Origin: Alteromonas confluentis
GTDB taxonomy: Bacteria > Pseudomonadota > Gammaproteobacteria > Enterobacterales > Alteromonadaceae
Assembly: GCF_001757105.1 (NCBI RefSeq)
Contig: NZ_MDHN01000039.1
Coordinates: forward strand, 21,020-85,019
Reading direction: 5' to 3'
Length of the DNA: 64,000 bases
Position 1 is the stretch's first letter. Each line of letters begins with the position of its first letter. Under the pieces are notes generated by a model, which was not told the DNA's origin, made no database searches, and worked only from the letters and a program-made list of their open reading frames with translations. Shown in pieces: positions 54,777 through 63,283 of this stretch. The translations under genes and the position numbers were made by a program.

Positions 54777-57341
54777 TCAATTTAACATTTTTTGAATGCG
54801 GTTTGTTGCTTCGTTGGCTTTTACAACCTGGCTATTACGCGCAATCGTGGCTTGGTCATACCCGAAACGCATGAGTACTTCCTGGGTCATGTCGATTAAA
54901 TGCACTGACGCACCTATAGACCAGATTTTTTCTTCCAACTCTTTTGCGCGGTGCAAAGCATAGGTGCTGACATAATTTAATTCAGCTTGCAGCATGGCCA
55001 AATCGGGCTTACCTGTAAGCGTAATTAACACCTGAAACGCAACAAAATGCCCTTTTGAAATCGCCTCTGAAATAAAGGTCTTTTTACTCTCATCGTTAGC
55101 AAACTGCTTATCAAGCTTAGGTATTATTGCCTGGCCAATCTCTTTCGCTGTAGGCTCGTACGCAACCAATAACTCTTCTCTTACTAACTGATGGTCGATT
55201 TTCAACGTCTTTATGCTGCTCGTTATAAGCGGCGATTCTTGTTGTCTGTCCCGGTATAGAAACTCAATATTAACGCGGTTTTGCGAAGCAGCATGAGAGA
55301 GTAAGTGACAAGGCACGGTCCCCTTGTTTTGATAGACTGCCGTATCAGGCTCATACCTCACACCGGTTTTAGCCAGCAGGAAAGCAAAGTTAGGCGTGTG
55401 GCGCGCGTTAATACAGCGCAGCGCATGACCAATCCCCGGGGTTTCCTCTTCTTCAGGATAGGTTTTCAATGACTGCTTGTTTTGTTTGATGAGTGTATTG
55501 AAGAATTGCCGTGCCGCTGCGCCGGCTTCGCCTTCTACGGCTTTCAAATGCAGAATATTGCGGTCGGCATTATGATGAATCACTTCATAGTTCATACTGA
55601 TCGTGGCTGACTTCGAGGTCAGGCGAGGAAATTGAATTTTCACCACGCTCCCTGTATCGCCCGCAAACTCAGGTGAAATTTCAAGGCGTAAGCCAGATAT
55701 TGAAATGTCTTCAGAAATGCCTGTGCTATGGAAGCTGTCATCGAAGCCCGTTAATTCGATAGGGGTGCGCAGAATGTAGCGCGTCTCCATTCGCTGTTCG
55801 GAAAAACGATAGCGGTAAGGTTTAATCGCTATAGGCGCTTTGTTTCTGGGGTGACCAAAAACGCGTAAGTGTCCCAGGTTCTTTCTGTCGAATCTGCGTG
55901 AGGCATATTGCCGTTGGCCAGAAAGGGAGGTCACATCGGTGATATGAACAATATACTTAAGGTTTTTGAGTCTTGCCATCAGTCGAGCCGATGGTGGAGA
56001 ATTTTGTTTTTTCGCTGCGTTGGCGGCACTATCGGGTATGGATAACGGGGCGTAGGCCTCGTCGGGTGTCATCGATGATAAGGTGAGTTTGAACACCCGC
56101 CAACTAACTTTCCGAGAGCCAAAACCAATATACAGGGCCTTGAGTTTATCATTCTGTTCAAGCTCCAAATTGGAAGCCGAATAGAAATATACCGCGCCGT
56201 CTTTTACGTGGGTAAAGCAGTAAATGTACATTTCCGCCCGGGTTGTCGACTGCTTCTGCAACCAGGCCAGACGGGAGGGTTTGAGCATATAGCCCAATTT
56301 CACGTCATCGTTCTCATCTTTCCAGTAGTCCAAGATTTCCTTGTTTGTACTGTTGAGCATGGCGTACCGGGGAAGCAGATGATTGTCTTGTTCATCAATA
56401 AAAATAGGTAAAGAAGGACTACAAGGCGAAATATATTGCTCAGCCGTTTTATTGATTATCGCTTCAACGGTGTTGTTTAGATTTACTTTATACCGCCGCT
56501 TATTTCCGTGAATAAAGTTGTTCAGGAATTTATCAAATGACGGTGCCGGGAAATCTGTGTTTCTTTTTAAAATTAAATAGAAATTACCGCGCTCAAATTT
56601 GGTCGTGATGACGTGATAATGAATGCCACTTCTATTGTCCATGGCAAATTCATCTTCAAATCCGCGGAAATGGATTTGCAATGGCTGACCAGCATTAAAT
56701 GCATATTCGTTGGGGAGCTTAAGTCGTAGCCCTTCTATAGAAATGTCTACACTCGTGCCTTTGAAGAAATTGTGATGTTCATCTTCAATGTCTAACGCAA
56801 CCGCAAAGTTCATCCTCTCATGATTACGATGATGGTACGCCAACAGATTTACTACGGGAATAATGTGGTTTGGTAGATTTTCTTGGTTAGATTCAGGGGG
56901 GCTTTTTTCTTCAGAACGGGCTGCTTCGGCCCGGTCGCGCATAACCCGAAAATTGTTTTCGGTTTTCATCACCGCTTCGTAAACGCCAAACGTGTAGTTG
57001 CCGTATACTTTGACCTGACGTTTAAACACGTCAATGGCTACGTCGTCCAGATAGTGTTTTCGATCGCGAAATTCGAACAGTCGGCAATCGCCATCCACTT
57101 GACCTCGTAAGTCAATGGCGCGCAGGCAGGGCTTGGCCAACCGTTTGAGCTCCATCTTTATCAAGAAGCGCTTTTCTGAAGGAAGCTCATGGGTGAGTTG
57201 GATCAGAACCTGATTAAATTCCGGACGCCCGACAGACGGTTTCAATTGCTCAATGACATCTGCAAATTGCTGAAGTTCTTTTTCCATTTCACCGACTAAT
57301 CTTATCTGGCTGCCAACATCATCTGTCTTTATCGGCAGCAT
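54777..57341 (-). CDS. large protein with two PilZ domains
   Basis: This 854-residue protein has two PilZ c-di-GMP-binding modules. The first has Arg172-x3-Arg176 and DISIEG (199-204); the second has Arg517-x3-Arg521 and DISISG (545-550). Both RxxxR and DxSxxG motifs are complete, so both may bind c-di-GMP. The N-terminal 170 residues are helical and acidic/basic; a region of about 280 residues separates the domains, and a long C-terminal part (about 650-854) follows. No catalytic domain, signal peptide or membrane helix is visible. It lies divergent from radA. A second, small PilZ protein lies just beyond radA. Confidence 0.9.
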   Translation of the reverse strand: MLPIKTDDVGSQIRLVGEMEKELQQFADVIEQLKPSVGRPEFNQVLIQLTHELPSEKRFLIKMELKRLAKPCLRAIDLRGQVDGDCRLFEFRDRKHYLDDVAIDVFKRQVKVYGNYTFGVYEAVMKTENNFRVMRDRAEAARSEEKSPPESNQENLPNHIIPVVNLLAYHHRNHERMNFAVALDIEDEHHNFFKGTSVDISIEGLRLKLPNEYAFNAGQPLQIHFRGFEDEFAMDNRSGIHYHVITTKFERGNFYLILKRNTDFPAPSFDKFLNNFIHGNKRRYKVNLNNTVEAIINKTAEQYISPCSPSLPIFIDEQDNHLLPRYAMLNSTNKEILDYWKDENDDVKLGYMLKPSRLAWLQKQSTTRAEMYIYCFTHVKDGAVYFYSASNLELEQNDKLKALYIGFGSRKVSWRVFKLTLSSMTPDEAYAPLSIPDSAANAAKKQNSPPSARLMARLKNLKYIVHITDVTSLSGQRQYASRRFDRKNLGHLRVFGHPRNKAPIAIKPYRYRFSEQRMETRYILRTPIELTGFDDSFHSTGISEDISISGLRLEISPEFAGDTGSVVKIQFPRLTSKSATISMNYEVIHHNADRNILHLKAVEGEAGAAARQFFNTLIKQNKQSLKTYPEEEETPGIGHALRCINARHTPNFAFLLAKTGVRYEPDTAVYQNKGTVPCHLLSHAASQNRVNIEFLYRDRQQESPLITSSIKTLKIDHQLVREELLVAYEPTAKEIGQAIIPKLDKQFANDESKKTFISEAISKGHFVAFQVLITLTGKPDLAMLQAELNYVSTYALHRAKELEEKIWSIGASVHLIDMTQEVLMRFGYDQATIARNSQVVKANEATNRIQKMLN

Positions 57342-57474
57342 TGCAGGTAACTACAACCCAAATTAAGACCGGAAGCTTATCCTTTATTATTTTTCCGGTG
57401 TGCGGACCACAGATATTAACGGTAGAATAGCGGCAAATACCACTGTTTTGTTACATCTTTACTCAACTATCACT

Positions 57475-58845
57475 ATGGCTAAACGAAAAACCGCATACGT
57501 ATGTTCCGATTGTGGCGCTGAATTTCCGCGCTGGCAGGGGCAGTGCAGTGACTGTAAATCCTGGAACACCATTTCTGAATTTGTCGTCTCTCCAGCAAAA
57601 ACGCCCAAAGCCGGATTCAGTGGCTATGCAGGACAAACCAACGCGCGAATTGAGCCCCTCAATGCCATTAATTTAGAGGCATTGCCGCGATTTACTTCAG
57701 GTTTCAAAGAACTGGACCGGGTGCTCGGGGGCGGTATCGTTCCTGGCGCGGCCATGTTGATTGGTGGTTCCCCAGGGGCGGGTAAAAGTACCTTGTTGCT
57801 TCAGGTTATGTGTGAACTGGCAAAAGAGAAAAGCGCCTTGTATGTCACCGGTGAGGAATCGCTACAGCAGGTTGCGCTGCGAGCCCAGCGTCTGAATCTG
57901 CCTACTGACAAGTTGATGATGCTGGCAGAAACTAATGTGGAAACCATCTGCGAGCTGGCACTCACTCAGCAACCGAAGATCATGGTTATCGATTCCATTC
58001 AAGTAATGAATGTGTCGGATGTGCAGTCTGCGCCGGGTAGCGTGTCGCAAGTGCGGGAAAGCGCCGCCTACCTGACCCGCTTTGCCAAGCAAAACCACAT
58101 CGCTATGTTTATCGTTGGGCATGTAACGAAAGACGGTAACCTGGCTGGCCCCAAGGTGTTAGAACACTGTATCGACTGTTCTATGATGTTGGAAGGGGAA
58201 AGTGATGGGCGTTTTCGTACCCTGCGTAGCCATAAAAATCGCTTTGGTGCGGTGAACGAACTGGGCGTGTTCGGCATGACCGAGCGGGGTTTAAGAGAAG
58301 TGAATAATCCTTCAGCGATTTTCCTCAGCCGCGGTGAAAATCAGGCCCCAGGTTCCAGCGTAATGGTGGTGTGGGAAGGAACACGGCCGCTACTGGTAGA
58401 AATTCAGGCGCTGGTGGATTATTCCCAGATGGCAAATCCCCGGCGAATTGCCGTGGGTTTGGAACAGAACCGTCTGGCCATGCTACTGGCAGTGCTGCAT
58501 CGCCACGGCAATGTGCAGATGAACGACCAGGATGTGTTCGTGAACGTGGTGGGCGGCGTGAAGATTGGTGAAACTGGCGCAGATTTAGCCCTACTGCTGG
58601 CCATGGTGAGCAGTTTCCGCAACCGCTCACTACCGCGGGATTTGATTGTGTTTGGTGAAGTTGGCCTGGCTGGAGAAATTCGCCCGGTGCCCAATGGAAC
58701 TGAGCGTATTACTGAAGCGGCTAAACATGGCTTTAAGCGGGCGATTGTGCCTAAAGCCAACGCGCCGAAGCAACCTATCCCGGGATTGACCGTAGTACCG
58801 GTGAGTCAACTCTCAGATGCATTAGAAGCCGTTAGCGAACAGTAG
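57475..58845 (+). CDS. radA: DNA repair protein RadA (Sms)
   Basis: RadA is a RecA-like DnaB-type helicase that aids branch migration in recombination. The ATG at 57475 gives MAKRKTAYVCSDCGAEFPRW, aligned with the family, with the zinc finger CSDC...CSDC. Walker A is GGSPGAGKST, the RadA-specific motif is SHKNRFGAVNELGVF, and the C-terminal Lon-like P domain includes GVKIGETGADLALLLA and FGEVGLAGEIRPV. It has 456 residues. In-frame upstream ATG/TTG codons would add unrelated residues. It converges with the small PilZ gene two bases away. Confidence 0.97.
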   Translation: MAKRKTAYVCSDCGAEFPRWQGQCSDCKSWNTISEFVVSPAKTPKAGFSGYAGQTNARIEPLNAINLEALPRFTSGFKELDRVLGGGIVPGAAMLIGGSPGAGKSTLLLQVMCELAKEKSALYVTGEESLQQVALRAQRLNLPTDKLMMLAETNVETICELALTQQPKIMVIDSIQVMNVSDVQSAPGSVSQVRESAAYLTRFAKQNHIAMFIVGHVTKDGNLAGPKVLEHCIDCSMMLEGESDGRFRTLRSHKNRFGAVNELGVFGMTERGLREVNNPSAIFLSRGENQAPGSSVMVVWEGTRPLLVEIQALVDYSQMANPRRIAVGLEQNRLAMLLAVLHRHGNVQMNDQDVFVNVVGGVKIGETGADLALLLAMVSSFRNRSLPRDLIVFGEVGLAGEIRPVPNGTERITEAAKHGFKRAIVPKANAPKQPIPGLTVVPVSQLSDALEAVSEQ

Positions 58846-58847
58846 TG

Positions 58848-59252
58848 CTACGCGTCTTTTTTATACACAGCATCAATAAGCGCATTCAGATCCTGTTCGC
58901 TTAGACCAGGATCGCCACTGTTTAAATTAATCAGTGTGCGCAATTCAGCCAGACATTCCACCTCGACATGATCGACCTTACAGCCGATAAATATCAAGTC
59001 AGAATTGCCCTGAGACTGGCGATAAAGCTGCTGCAGATAAAGCGTAATTAACGGACTGTCGGGGTTGGCTTTGAACATGACTGTGTATGGGTCATAGCTG
59101 TCAAAGGGCAACATTTCCAGCATAGCTTCGGCCGCGCTTAGCCGCAACCCTTGCAGGGAAACATCTTCAATTGTGACGGGTATGCTATTACCGTGAAGGC
59201 TTAATTCTCCCGGTACTTTCAAATCAACTCGCTGGAACTGGCGTTTATCCAC
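58848..59252 (-). CDS. single-domain PilZ protein
   Basis: The 134-residue protein begins MDKRQFQRVDLKVPGELSLHG and continues VTIEDVSLQGLRLS. Arg4-x3-Arg8 and DVSLQG match the two c-di-GMP contacts of PilZ (RxxxR and DxSxxG). The C-terminal helix region after LRTLINLN is acidic. Start is GTG 59250-59252, five bases after GGAAGGA. It is a stand-alone receptor-type protein; the target is unknown. Its stop lies two bases from the stop of radA on the other strand. Confidence 0.88.
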   Translation of the reverse strand: MDKRQFQRVDLKVPGELSLHGNSIPVTIEDVSLQGLRLSAAEAMLEMLPFDSYDPYTVMFKANPDSPLITLYLQQLYRQSQGNSDLIFIGCKVDHVEVECLAELRTLINLNSGDPGLSEQDLNALIDAVYKKDA

Positions 59253-59363
59253 GTTATCCTTCCCACATGCTTACCCCTAATTATTAGTATAAACAAAAGG
59301 GTAAGGTCAACCTGATGGGTAAAATTTATCAAACCCAATGGGTAAAAGCACGAAATAGATACT

Positions 59364-59389
59364 AAAAACCCCGCGTGAAGCGGGGTTTT
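59364..59389 (-). terminator. intrinsic terminator of ettA
   Basis: AAAACCCCGC and GCGGGGTTTT form a ten-pair stem with GTGAA loop immediately beyond the minus-strand ettA stop, with T runs on the minus side. Confidence 0.9.
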
Positions 59390-59394
59390 GTCAG

Positions 59395-61065
59395 CTATTT
59401 CTTCGCCATACGCTTGTATTTCAGGCGGTGTGGCTCTACCACGTCGTGGCCAAAATTCTCTTTCAGCCAGGTTTCGTAATCGGTGTAGTTCCCTTCAAAG
59501 AAGTTAACTTTACCTTCATCACGATAGTCGATGATGTGGGTAGCTACGCGGTCGAGGAACCAACGATCGTGCGAGATAACCATGGCACAGCCAGGGAATT
59601 CCAATAACGCATTTTCCAGTGCTCGCAGGGTTTCCACGTCAAGATCGTTGGTCGGTTCATCGAGCAGTAGCACGTTGCCACCGGCTTTCAGTAGTTTGGC
59701 TAAGTGAACACGGTTGCGCTCACCACCTGACAGATCGCCAATGAATTTTTGCTGATCGCTACCACGGAAGTTAAAGCGGCTGCAGTAAGCGCGGCTATTA
59801 ATTTCAAAGTTACCGATGCGGATAATGTCCGAATCGTCAGAAATTTCCTTCCACACGGTGTTTTTGTCGTTCATGTGGTCACGGAACTGTTCCACGCTGG
59901 CAAGATGAACGGTATCACCAATTACGACTTCACCTTCGTCAGGTTGTTCCTGACCTGAAATCATTTTAAACAGGGTCGATTTACCCGCACCGTTCGGTCC
60001 GATAATACCCACGATAGCGCCTTTGGGTACCACGAAGTCCATATCATCGATAAGTATGCGGTCACCGTAAGCTTTCTTCAGGTGCTTCACTTCGATGACT
60101 TTATCGCCCAGACGTTCGCCTGGCGGAATAAACAGCTCGTTGGTTTCATTACGCTTCTGATAATCAGAGGTGGACATTTCTTCAAAACGGGCCATACGGG
60201 CTTTCGATTTAGCATGACGGCCTTTCGGGTTCGAGCGTACCCATTCCAGTTCCTGCTTCATCGATTTCACGCGGGCATTTTCAGTGCGTTCTTCCTGGGC
60301 AAGGCGGGCTTCTTTCTGTTCCAGCCAGGAAGAATAGTTACCTTCCCAAGGAATACCGTGACCACGGTCGAGTTCCAAAATCCAGCCTGCCACGTTATCA
60401 AGGAAATAACGGTCGTGGGTAATGGCTACCACGGTACCTTCGTAGTCGTGAAGGAAGCGTTCCAGCCAGGCAACAGATTCGGCGTCTAAGTGGTTAGTCG
60501 GTTCGTCAAGCAGCAGCATGTCTGGCTTTTCAAGCAACAGACGACACAGGGCAACACGGCGACGCTCACCACCTGATAATTTAGACACATCGGCATCCCA
60601 CGGTGGCAGACGCAGGGCGTCGGCGGCACGTTCTAATGCGTTATCCAGGTTGTGACCGTCTTTAGCCTGAATGATGGCTTCCAGTTCACCTTGCTCTTTA
60701 GCCAACGCATCGAAATCGGCATCAGCTTCGGCATAGGCGGCATACACTTCGTCAAGACGGGTAAGGGCGTGTTTTACGTCAGCAACCGCTTCTTCGATGT
60801 TGCCGCGTACGTCTTTAGTTTCGTCCAGCTTCGGTTCCTGAGGCAGGTAACCGATATTAATACCTGGCTGTGGGCGGGCTTCGCCTTCAATTTCGGTGTC
60901 CACACCAGCCATGATGCGCAGCAGGGTGGATTTACCCGCGCCATTCAGACCAAGTACGCCGATTTTAGCGCCAGGGAAAAAGCTTAGAGAGATATCTTTT
61001 AAGATATGACGGTTGGGTGGCACAATTTTGCCAACCCGATGCATAGAATATACGTATTGAGACAT
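59395..61065 (-). CDS. ettA: energy-dependent translational throttle EttA (ABC-F)
   Basis: EttA is a soluble ABC-F ATPase that binds the ribosomal E site and gates translation according to ATP/ADP. There are two ABC cassettes: Walker A GLNGAGKST and GPNGAGKST, signatures LSGGERRRVAL and LSGGERNRVHL, and Walker B LLLDEPTNHLD and LLLDEPTNDLD. The linker (about 240-320) contains the EttA arm/P-site tip region. It has 556 residues (E. coli 555). It is a single-gene unit, divergent from lpxD. Confidence 0.97.
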   Translation of the reverse strand: MSQYVYSMHRVGKIVPPNRHILKDISLSFFPGAKIGVLGLNGAGKSTLLRIMAGVDTEIEGEARPQPGINIGYLPQEPKLDETKDVRGNIEEAVADVKHALTRLDEVYAAYAEADADFDALAKEQGELEAIIQAKDGHNLDNALERAADALRLPPWDADVSKLSGGERRRVALCRLLLEKPDMLLLDEPTNHLDAESVAWLERFLHDYEGTVVAITHDRYFLDNVAGWILELDRGHGIPWEGNYSSWLEQKEARLAQEERTENARVKSMKQELEWVRSNPKGRHAKSKARMARFEEMSTSDYQKRNETNELFIPPGERLGDKVIEVKHLKKAYGDRILIDDMDFVVPKGAIVGIIGPNGAGKSTLFKMISGQEQPDEGEVVIGDTVHLASVEQFRDHMNDKNTVWKEISDDSDIIRIGNFEINSRAYCSRFNFRGSDQQKFIGDLSGGERNRVHLAKLLKAGGNVLLLDEPTNDLDVETLRALENALLEFPGCAMVISHDRWFLDRVATHIIDYRDEGKVNFFEGNYTDYETWLKENFGHDVVEPHRLKYKRMAKK

Positions 61066-61268
61066 ACTCGTAACAGTGTCCTTAAATGAATTAACCGTAT
61101 TGTACTCGTTTTCCCGTGGATCTGACCAGTGAAGCCGGTAACGATTTCTATAATTGGCGGAAAATTATCCGCATAGTTGTTAAACCAACGGATTTTAGTG
61201 ATAAGGGTCAGGACGAGAGTGACATTTTACAGTAGCATACACACAAAATTTCCGAACAGGATTTGCGC

Positions 61269-62309
61269 ATGACAGCACAGAAAAAGCACACATATACTCT
61301 TGCCGAACTGGCTGAGCACGTAGGTGGTCAGGCGGGCGGTCAGGGAAATGCCGCAGAAGTGAAAATCAGTGGTGTTGGTACACTGGCTGGCTCAGAAAGC
61401 CATCAAATTTCTTTTCTCACCAACGTAAAATACAAGTCTCAGTTGGCCGAAACCAAGGCCGGTGCGGTAATCATTCACGATAAAGCCGCAGACGAATGCC
61501 CGGTACCGGCACTCATTCATGGTAATCCGCACGCTGCCTTTGCGCGCATCGCGCAGTTGTTCGATACCACGCCAGTTGTCGCTTCGGGTATCGCCGCCTC
61601 GGCGGTAGTGGCGTCGTCAGCCACCTTGGGCACCAACGTATCGTTGGGTCACAATGTGATTATTGAAGACAACGTGGTGCTGGGCGACAACGTCACTATT
61701 GGCGCAAATACCGTTATCGGTAAAGGTGCGAAAATTGGTGAAGACACCACAATTTATCCGAATGTCACCATTTATCATGAAGTTAATATTGGTAAGCGCG
61801 TTACCATTCACAGCCAAACGGTTATCGGCGCATCAGGATTCGGTTATGCCAACGATAAAGGCACCTGGATCCCGATTCCACAAACTGGCAGTGTCCGCAT
61901 TGGCGACGATGCGCAAATTGGTGCTTCCAGCAGTATCGACCGTGGCGCCATGGAAGACACCATTATTGGTAAGAATGTAATTATCGACAACCAGGTTCAG
62001 GTGGGTCATAACTGTATCATTGACGACCATTCTTGCATCTGCGGTGCTACCGGCATCGCCGGAAGTTGTCATATCGGTAAATACGTGATCATCGGCGGTG
62101 GTGTAGGCATCAACGGCCATATCTCTATCTGCGATAATGTGCAGGTTACCGGCTACACCATGATCGTGCAGGACATCACAGAACCCGGCGTGTATTCTTC
62201 GGGTCAGCCAGCCATGAAGAACCGCGATTGGCGCAAGGTTACAGTGCGAGGTCGACAGATAGACGATCTGTTTAACCGGGTTAAAGCACTGGAAAAAAGG
62301 GGCCAGTAA
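61269..62309 (+). CDS. lpxD: UDP-3-O-acylglucosamine N-acyltransferase, stand-alone
   Basis: LpxD adds the N-linked 3-hydroxyacyl chain in lipid A synthesis. The N-terminal uridine-binding domain (YTLAELAEHVGG to ALIHGNPHAAFARIA) is followed by a left-handed beta-helix of hexapeptide repeats, with catalytic His247 in VQVGHNCIIDDHS. The C-terminal helix ends DDLFNRVKALEKR. The ATG at 61269 has AGGA eight bases upstream; TTG 61263 is in frame. It has 346 residues. Here lpxD is not with bamA, fabZ and lpxA, so it may be a paralogue or relocated. A terminator follows. Confidence 0.94.
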   Translation: MTAQKKHTYTLAELAEHVGGQAGGQGNAAEVKISGVGTLAGSESHQISFLTNVKYKSQLAETKAGAVIIHDKAADECPVPALIHGNPHAAFARIAQLFDTTPVVASGIAASAVVASSATLGTNVSLGHNVIIEDNVVLGDNVTIGANTVIGKGAKIGEDTTIYPNVTIYHEVNIGKRVTIHSQTVIGASGFGYANDKGTWIPIPQTGSVRIGDDAQIGASSSIDRGAMEDTIIGKNVIIDNQVQVGHNCIIDDHSCICGATGIAGSCHIGKYVIIGGGVGINGHISICDNVQVTGYTMIVQDITEPGVYSSGQPAMKNRDWRKVTVRGRQIDDLFNRVKALEKRGQ

Positions 62310-62325
62310 GGTCTACCTTATACTG

Positions 62326-62352
62326 AACAGGCTCATAGGAGCCTGTTTTTGT
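62326..62352 (+). terminator. intrinsic terminator after lpxD
   Basis: AACAGGCTC and GAGCCTGTT pair in nine bases around ATAG, and a T run follows, 17 bases after the lpxD stop. Confidence 0.88.
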
Positions 62353-62384
62353 ATCTGCAGTTCGGTTTTTCTAAAGGGGCAATT

Positions 62385-63080
62385 ATGAAGACGATCGGGT
62401 TACTCGGCGGCATGAGCTGGGAAAGTACCGTTGGCTATTACCGAGCAATAAATCAAGGCGTGAAGCAGACGTTGGGCGGATTACATTCTGCGAAAATAGT
62501 GCTGGTGAGCGTCGATTTTGCCGAAATCGAAGCGTGCCAATCCCGTGGTGACTGGGAAACCGCCGGGGCCTTACTGGCTGCCGGTGCTCGTCAGTTAAAG
62601 TCTGCTGGCGCTGAGTGCTTACTTATTTGTACTAACACCATGCACAAGGTGGCAGATGCCGTAAATGCCGCAACGAATTTGCCACTTATTCATATTGCCG
62701 ATGCGACGGCGGAACAGCTGGTGGCAGACAAGGTTGCTAAAGTCGGTTTGCTCGGCACGGCCTTTACCATGGAGCAAGATTTTTACACGGGGCGTCTGCG
62801 GACTCATGGACTGGATGTTATCGTACCTGAAGAGGTCGATCGCCACATTGTGCATCGCGTTATATATGAGGAATTGTGCCTTGGACACACCTCTGCATCG
62901 TCTAAAGCAGAGTATTTACGTATTATCGATTTACTCCGCGCTAACGGCGCAGAGGCTGTTATTCTTGGTTGTACAGAAATCGGCTTGTTAGTCACGAGTG
63001 CCGATACGGCGGTGCCACTTTTAGATACCACCGCCATTCACGCGCAAAAGGCAGTGGAATTTGCCTTACAAAATAACTGA
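62385..63080 (+). CDS. aspartate/glutamate racemase-family protein
   Basis: This Asp/Glu/hydantoin racemase-type enzyme has both expected catalytic cysteines: LLICTNTMHKVAD and VILGCTEIGLLV. The N-terminus KTIGLLGGMSWESTVGYYRAINQGV is typical of the YgeA/aspartate-racemase subgroup. These enzymes interconvert L- and D-amino acids without cofactor. The start ATG 62385 follows AAAGGGGC at good spacing; an ATG-like start at 62349 would prepend 12 residues. It has 231 residues. Substrate specificity cannot be read from sequence. It lies between lpxD and glyA and may be a single-gene unit. Confidence 0.9.
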   Translation: MKTIGLLGGMSWESTVGYYRAINQGVKQTLGGLHSAKIVLVSVDFAEIEACQSRGDWETAGALLAAGARQLKSAGAECLLICTNTMHKVADAVNAATNLPLIHIADATAEQLVADKVAKVGLLGTAFTMEQDFYTGRLRTHGLDVIVPEEVDRHIVHRVIYEELCLGHTSASSKAEYLRIIDLLRANGAEAVILGCTEIGLLVTSADTAVPLLDTTAIHAQKAVEFALQNN

Positions 63081-63152
63081 GTTAACCGCTTATTCCACTT
63101 TCATATCAGTTAAATAAATAACTGCTAAAGCCCACCGGTTGTATGCCGCATG

Positions 63153-63178
63153 CCGATGTGAAACTTTCTTCACATCGG
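63153..63178. promoter_or_regulatory. inverted repeat upstream of glyA
   Basis: CCGATGTGAA and TTCACATCGG pair perfectly across a six-base spacer, 73 bases after the racemase stop and 105 before glyA. It contains TGAA-N6-TTCA, close to but one base longer than the MetR-type TGAA-N5-TTCA dyad. No T tract follows, so a regulatory site is as likely as a terminator. The gap is otherwise empty, with a possible -10 TATACA at 63206-63211. Confidence 0.5.
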
Positions 63179-63283
63179 ATCTTATGATTAATGCTAACAA
63201 AGCAGTATACATAGCGTCTAAAATGACTAAAATATGCCCCTCATTTTATAGCAGTCCAAAAATACGCAGAGTAAGGAGCCTTC

